Positions 57,779 to 64,000 of a stretch of 64,000 nt of DNA are shown in pieces. A program made the position numbers and the translations under genes. The stretch is taken from the NCBI RefSeq assembly GCF_000005505.3, contig NC_016134.3, forward strand, positions 44,978,650 through 45,042,649. Direction: 5' to 3'. How positions within the stretch are numbered: the first letter of the stretch is position 1; every line of letters starts with the position of its first letter. This DNA is from Brachypodium distachyon (taxonomy: Eukaryota; Streptophyta; Magnoliopsida; Poales; Poaceae). The notes beneath the pieces were generated by a model that had not been told where the DNA came from, made no database searches, and saw only the letters and a list, made by a program, of their open reading frames with translations.

Positions 57779-59214
57779 GTGGGGCGCGGTGGCTGGGCTG
57801 GCTGGCTGGCTCTGGCTCTAGGCTGTGGGTTGGCGTCTTGGAGGCGTTATGTAGGTGCGAGGAGTTTATGTGGCCATATTTGCTAGGTCGCATCACTAAA
57901 GTGTACCCCCAAGGTTGCACATTTAAGGTGTGTGAAATGTGAATTTCGTAGTACTATCATCATGCTTCCTTCATGATTAAATTGTGCTGCACTTTCGTTT
58001 GTTGGAATGATCATTTGTTTATCGGATTGTTATTTGATGCCATTGTTTGGTTGGTGTTAAGCACGCCATCCATCCTTCCTTCTATTATGCGTGTATATAT
58101 ATACATATAAATAATGTTTTTCATGGTCATGCAAAATGCTTGTTAATTTGTCTTAATTTGGTGAGCTATAGCTAGATAAACATATCTTTCCACACATTGT
58201 GAGATGATATTTATGAGCAACAGAGCAAGAAACGTTGATACTCCCAAGAAAGGTGATATCTCCAAAACAAGATCAATGTTGAACCAATACTGAGGAAAAT
58301 TACGCACACGCATAGGTGTAATCTTACATCGTTATTGTAAAATTCACTAGTTAACCAAGACACATTATTTTAAATTACAGCTAAACGTCGGGGGTAAGTA
58401 GGCGTGTGCGTGCACCGAGCGATACGCTTTGGTGGCGTGCTAATCAAAGGGTGTACACAGAAAAAGCGGGAAGCAAAGCTGCCCGTTGCAGCTTTTGTGG
58501 GCAAACGGCGTCCCTCCGGCCCCTCCCATCATTGCTCCATCGCCTTTTTAATTTCTTTCGTTTAGCTACCTTAACCGGCAAAAGCTTTCCTGTGATGCTA
58601 TGCTAAATCTTTTCTCTCGTTGCCAAGCTACTTCAATGATTTTGTTACCGTTGCGAACGAAACAGGCAAGAAACTAGCTAGAGCTTTGTTGTGTGTAAAT
58701 GAAGTTTAATTACTTCTAGCTAAGCTAGCTTAACAATGTTTCGTGTGGCTACTTCGATAGTTCGATGAGTGTTCGCTGTGATGACCTTTCAAGATATGAT
58801 ATGATGACATATACTGGATTCTTGAGGCATGTTGAGTGCACACATAAGGTGCACCAGTGGACAAAACCAATATTAAAAAACACTCATAAAAAACGTGGGA
58901 AAAATCAAAAGAGATCAGACATAGTCATAAGGCAAATGTACAATTTTCACGACACTCCTTCTTTCGTGCACCATCCAATTAAGTCATTGGTCTCTGGATA
59001 AAGATAAGTCAACAGAAATATAGTGCTCCATTCCATTATATGTGCGGTAGGTCGTCCCGTGTTGACATTTACAGAGTGAATGCTCATTCGGAAAAAATAT
59101 ATGCGATGGAGACTTTCTTCCTCTAGACGTTTGGAAATTAAGGACCGTCTAGCTGTTAGCTAAAGGAAGAAAAAACATGTTTCTTCCATTTTTCTACATC
59201 AATTCTAAATTCTA

Positions 59215-59494
59215 CTCCTCCGTTTTTTATTATAGGGCGTATATTTTCTGACACGGATATTAATGCAGCCCTCCATCACGTGAGCAACTGCCTGCTCTGC
59301 TAATTTTTCTCCTCCCTGCTACAACTGCATGCACGACAATCAACTGCCCTGTTATCTGCCCACGAGAAGCAAACTGCTACTCCCGCGTGCGCAGCAATCC
59401 ACGGATGTTGCCGATTTTCTGCTGCAACTGTTTTACGCCTTATAATTCGGAAATTGGTAGAGAATTTTATACGTCTTATATTAAAAAACGGAGT
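59215..59494. mobile_element. Mariner-type MITE
   Basis: 280-bp TA-flanked element. Left end CTCCTCCGTTTTTTATTATA; right end complementary to ACTCCGTTTTTTAATATAAG. It has a longer interior than the Stowaway pieces elsewhere and no ORF. Confidence 0.7.
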
Positions 59495-60142
59495 TAGTAC
59501 TACAGTATGTACCAGCAATAATAATGTCACATCCTTAATTATTAACACAAACCGATCTCGATGGCCCTGGACTAGTCTACACATGATTAATGATCCACTG
59601 TTAATCATTTAAACATTCCGACCATCAGATCGTACGTCCCGATTGCATTAGCTAGCTAGCCGTGGACGCGTACGTCCCCTCCTGCCTGCAGTACCGAATG
59701 GACGTTTAATTGTTGTGTACTCTATTTCATCTAATTAATCCCAAACATCCAAACACGATTATAATAATAAGTTAATAACGTCGTGATCCATCAGTCCCAA
59801 CACCTGTACGCGCCCATCTGTTGATCCGGTTGTTAATTAAAAATGCTGTCTTAATTAGCGGCCACCATGTGTGTATAATGCGTTCTGACCACCAAACAGT
59901 GGTTAGCCGCTAGCAGCAGCGCCTAATAAGCTCCATTTGGTTAATTGGCTCGGGCATGTACGAATGCTCCGTAGATATAGCTGGTTTTTGACAACCACCA
60001 CCTGTAGGCTGTACTCTTTTCAGTACATTATTCATTGGCAGTAGTAGTATAGTACTCCTATATATTTGGTTTGATTGATATCTGGTTTAATTTATTTATC
60101 CATCGAATCTTCTTTCTGTGTGCCACGCGTTTTCTGCACCAA

Positions 60143-60258
60143 TCCTTCCGATTTTAAATTGTCGTCGAAATATTACATGCATGTATCTAGACGCTTTTTA
60201 AGAATAGATACATTTATATTTGGACAAATTTGAGTTAAGAATTTAGAATCAGACCGAG
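60143..60258. mobile_element. Stowaway-like MITE, decayed ends
   Basis: Interior nearly the same as 23646-23760 (TCGTCGAAATATTACATGCA, TTAAGAATAGATACATTTAT). The ends have mutated to TCCTTCCG and AGACCGAG. Confidence 0.7.
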
Positions 60259-61229
60259 TACTAATTTGTACCAGTAACGGTGGCTGTCGAAGAAAAATAA
60301 AATGTTTGTAGTAATGTGAACCGCATGCTAATTATTAGCAACACGCTTTCGTATAACGGATTGATCACTGGCTGATGCTTGAGAGCATGATTAATCAGGG
60401 CACTCCTCCTGCCGCTCGCTAGCTTGCAGAGTGTTCTAGTAGTAGGGGCGTGGCAACTGGCAACCATATGCATGGTCCATGGTACTAGCTAGGCTAGCAT
60501 CCATCGGTTGAGCATAGTACGTTGTACCGGGATTTTCGGATGATTCCGGCATTTTGTTATCCTGCTGCGGTGGGCGAGATCATAGAGTGGAGTGAGGAGT
60601 GAGTGACAGAGAGAAACTTCGCTAGCACGGCTTCGAATGGGCCAAGCATGATCCATGGCTTGTCGGTTTATGTTAGCCATGCATGTACATATAGATATAG
60701 GAGGGGCACGCTTTCCCTAAGTTTGTCTGGGCTTGATTAGGACCGTATAGTTACATAGGCCTGCTGCCGTGTACCGCCACTCCACGGCCCACCGATCTGT
60801 GACGCTTTGAGCTGAAATAATTTATCGGTCGGTGATGTCAGCCATTGAGATCCAGACGTGGAGTTCGTGCGCCTCCCATGGCACGTGGTTAGTTGTAACG
60901 TGCGAGCGGGCCGTGCAGTGGTGTGGTGGGCTTGCTTCGGAAGTCTTTTTCACATTTCTTGCATGTCGTGCTTCGTTTCAGTCTGCCTGGCCTTTCCTAC
61001 ATCTACTGCATGTAGGATGTGTTTGTTTGGGCCTCCTGTTGAATCTGAAGCCCAAACAAACAGTTTTTTTGGACCGACTCCTAGGATCCATCACGGCAGA
61101 AGGAGTTCTCATCGGATGAAACGCGAAACCTTTCCACATATACTAAGCATCCTAATGCCGTTCCCATTTTAATGAGGAGCTACAGTAGAAGATACCGAGC
61201 GGAGCACACCTCGACCTATAAAACCAATA

Positions 61230-64000
61230 GTAAAATACACCACTAGTTTATGAACTCGGCAAAAATGAACACTTTAGTCCATGAATTCGGAAAACGCACA
61301 TTTTAGTCCATGAACTGGGCTTGATGTGCTACTTTAGTCCAAAAACGGTTCGGCGGGGCTTAAAGATGCCACGTGGCCACCACGTCGGATTGGGCCTGGA
61401 CCGAGCACTGATACTCCGTTTTCTCAGGAGCTTATTTGCAAAAATGCACAGCGGGTGGGTCATACCTCACGGGAGACGAACCGTTCGGCTTCGTCGTCCT
61501 TCACACTTCCAGTCCGCCCTTTCTCACCATCGACGGCGTTGAGAGGCGATCAAGACAGGCGATCAAGATAGGCGATTTTCATCGACCGCCGGCGAGTCAA
61601 CCTTGTGCGAAGGCGGCGATGGCGCCGCGCCGGTGAAAACCTAGCGACCCACCTCCTATATACGGTAAGTACCTTGGCATTCTCCTCTCGCATTGGGGTA
61701 TGGGGTTGGGGTTTTGTAGGGTTTTCGATTTGAAGAATCTGTGCATATACGAAGTGTTTTTGGTTCAATTATGTGGGATATTAGATGCGGTGTATGCTTG
61801 AATAGATTATGACCGAACAGAATCTTCCCCCTTTCCTTCGAAATTAGGTTTTGATTTGGTTCAATCCGTGCATTGCTGCAACTGAATTTTGTTCGTTCAT
61901 ATGAAATATTGTCGATAAAGTCGATGGCCAGTTTTCTGTTGAGATACATCACGGTGGATTTTTCTGTGGGATTGACGAAAACAGATCGTACTTAGAGGAA
62001 AAGATTGATGTTTTTGACTACTGTGATTTCGATAGTTGGTCAATTTTATGGTTTTGGACATCTTGCAAGAGCAGCTAGGGTATGCTGATGTTAATCTGAC
62101 GAAGATTTATTGGTGCTTGCCTGGGGAGACTATTAGAACAGGATTATATTATGTGTGGTGTGATGGTGACATAATCAAGATGACAGAAAGTGCTTTGCAT
62201 AATCTGAACATTCCAACTGTGATATACATCGATCATGTCAGCATGTTAGCAAGTAAAGAGTGGGATGATGTTCTTATTGAAGGATCAAGCACTCCATTGC
62301 CAAAGGTGATGATAAGTCCAGTCAAAAGGAAAGAAAATTCAGCAGTTCTCCCTAAGTTCTACCAGAGCCTGCCTATAAGCCCTCATAAATGTTATAGAAG
62401 CAGAAATCAACAAGTTGTGGCTCAACTTTCAGATAGTGATGACAACCTAGATTCAGATGCAGATTTTTATGACTCTGAAAATGATCCTCTCAAGGGAGAT
62501 GATGATTTGTATGCAACATTTGTTGATACGGATGTGGATGATGTCCTTGTTCCAAATGCAGTGAAAGAAGTGGCAAGCAAACCTGTGGAAAAAGGAAAGG
62601 GAAAAGAGAAAGATGTCAAGGGAAAGAAGCCAATGCTAGAGGATGAACCTGAAGAGTTGGAGTTGCCTGAGTCTGAGGATGAGGAAGACAACATGAAGTT
62701 CATGTTCAAATCATTTGCTGGAGTGGACATGGAAGAACCAGAGTTCCATGTTGGACAAATATTCTCCACAGTGAAGCAACTAAGGGAGGCAATATCAGAG
62801 TATAGCATAAAAAACAGAGTTGCCATCAAGAAGGTTAGGAATGAAAAGAAGAGGGTGGAGGCAAAATGTGCTGAGGGCTGTCCATGGTATCTATATGCCA
62901 CATATGACACAAGATCCCAGAATTTACTAGTAAAGAAGTACATCAATGAACATGCATACATCAAAGAATGGGTGATCAAAGCTTCCACTGCTCCATATCT
63001 TGCCAATAGATATCTGGAGTCATTTAGAGATGATGAGAAGATGGACATGAAAGCATTTTCATCTAAAGTGCAAAAGGACTATAATCTGGCACCTAATAGG
63101 ACAAAATTAGTTAGAGCAAAGAGGGCAGCACTTAAGGTAGTATATGGGGATGAGCTCAAGCAGTATAACATGTTATGGGACTATGCAAGGGAGCTGAGAA
63201 GATGCAACCCAGGCAGCAGCATGTTCTTACACCTAGTTAATGGAGCTTTCAGCACTATGTACTTCTCCCTTGATGCTTGCGAGAGGGGATTTTTGGAGGG
63301 CTGTAGACTTGTACTGTGCTTTGATGGATGTCACATCAAGACAAAGTTTGGAGGAATTTTGTTGACTGCCATAGGTATTGATCCTAATGATTGCATATTT
63401 CCTGTGGCAATGGTTGTAGTTGAGGTAGAGAATAAGGCTACATGGAAATGGTTTTTCAACACTCAGAAGCAGGATCTGGGGATAACTAACACAGCAGCAT
63501 ATACCATAATGTCAGACAAACAGAAAGGCCTCATTCTGGCAGTGGGAGAAGAATTCCCAGATTTAGAGCATAGGTTCTGTGTTAGACACTTGTTACAGAA
63601 TTTCAATCAGATTCACAAGGGGGATGTCTTAAAGGACCAGCTGTGGGCTTATGCAAGATCAACTCATGTGCCAGCATACAACAGAAACATGGATAGGATG
63701 AAGTTGCTAAGTGAGGAAGCTCATGCATGGCTAGAAAAGATGGATCCAAGATCATGGTCAAGGGCTTATTTTAATGATTTCTCTAAAAGTGACATCCTTC
63801 TGAACAATAACTGTGAAGTGTTCAACAAGTACATCCTACAGGCTAGAGAGCTCAAATGTCCTTTGCTGCAAAATGTAGAGGAGCCAGAAATGCAACATAG
63901 TCCTCAGGAATAGCATGAGGCAGATAATGAGCAACATGAAGCTTATTATGAAATGGAAGATCAACAAGGGGCAGCACAAGTAAGTCTGATAACTAGAATA
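61230..64000 (+). mobile_element. Mutator-like element (right end outside window)
   Basis: It begins near 61230 with sequence typical of a Mutator-like long terminal repeat: TTTATGAACTCGG, then TTTAGTCCATGAATTCGG and TTTAGTCCATGAACTGGG in short tandem form. A leader and a transposase-like ORF follow on the plus strand. The other terminal repeat is beyond base 64000, so the length and target duplication are unknown. Confidence 0.7.
62036..63913 (+). pseudogene. MURA-like transposase, damaged
   Basis: Long reading frame, 625 codons from a TTG, with the MudR-type N-terminal block (LGYADVNLTKIYWCLPG), an acidic middle, a zinc-binding DNA-binding region (KRVEAKCAEGCPWYLYATYD) and a MULE DDE core (LVLCFDGCHIKTKFGG, YTIMSDKQKGL, NNNCEVFNKY). 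The N-terminal end is out of frame: HHGGFFCGIDENRSYLEEKI and DYCDFDSWSILWF lie just upstream in another frame and need a one-base shift near 62047. I see no ATG in that upstream frame before a stop. After ILQARELKCPLL the sequence jumps to an acidic tail and stops (63911-63913), so the SWIM zinc finger is missing, through an internal deletion or an intron. Probably not autonomous. Confidence 0.75.

Larger units (their letters stand above)
57779..61229. other. Gene-poor region upstream of the BTB gene
   Basis: About 3.4 kb, AT-rich, with no ORF I can assign. It contains two MITEs (59215-59494 and 60143-60258) and a short hairpin (61023-61061, GTTTGTTTGGGCCTCC versus GAAGCCCAAACAAAC). Confidence 0.45.

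Noticed and set aside
57057..57942. Long plus-strand ORFs rich in Arg, Gly and Ala
   Set aside because: Shadows of the Pro/Ala/Ser-rich exon 1 of the BTB-family gene on the other strand.

Overview
The window is nuclear DNA from a grass, most likely a Pooideae species with a fairly compact genome of the Brachypodium type. The evidence is spliced plant genes with short GT-AG introns, many Stowaway-like miniature elements ending in CTCCCTCC, other grass transposon families, and GC-rich first exons. From memory only, the order GGP (VTC2), YUCCA11-type monooxygenase, PsaN and thioredoxin m matches a stretch of rice chromosome 12. I could not check that here.

Layout, left to right: an O-fucosyltransferase-family gene (minus, last exon outside the window); a CNL-type disease-resistance gene (minus); a gene-poor stretch of about 10 kb with a broken copy of the O-fucosyltransferase first exon and a diverged segmental duplication; GDP-L-galactose phosphorylase (plus) with its non-AUG regulatory uORF; two related YUCCA auxin-synthesis genes (plus) flanking a small chloroplast TPR gene (minus); PsaN of photosystem I (minus); a broken Rf-like PPR pseudogene (minus); a 14-exon small-RNA-degrading nuclease/REX-type exonuclease (minus); thioredoxin m (plus); a TIR element holding a Copia fragment; a BTB/POZ-family protein (minus); a gene-poor 3.4 kb; and a damaged Mutator-like element running off the right edge.

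The genes are independent loci with no operon-like logic. GGP makes ascorbate, the YUCCA pair makes auxin, and PsaN, thioredoxin m and probably the TPR protein act in the chloroplast. The most interesting points are: (1) the resistance gene reads through its NB-ARC domain only if a 79-bp intron, apparently created by an internal tandem duplication at the GLPL motif, is removed; (2) the AUG-free GGP leader carries the conserved ACG-start uORF; (3) the YUCCA duplicates have different C-termini, and a 528-bp near-palindrome with a 49-bp minisatellite sits upstream of the second; (4) the O-fucosyltransferase gene appears to use a 19-nt microexon and a GC-AG intron; (5) an inverted-repeat element contains a Copia LTR-gag fragment. 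I see no convincing wholly new biological system. The intron-birth case is the best candidate for something undescribed.
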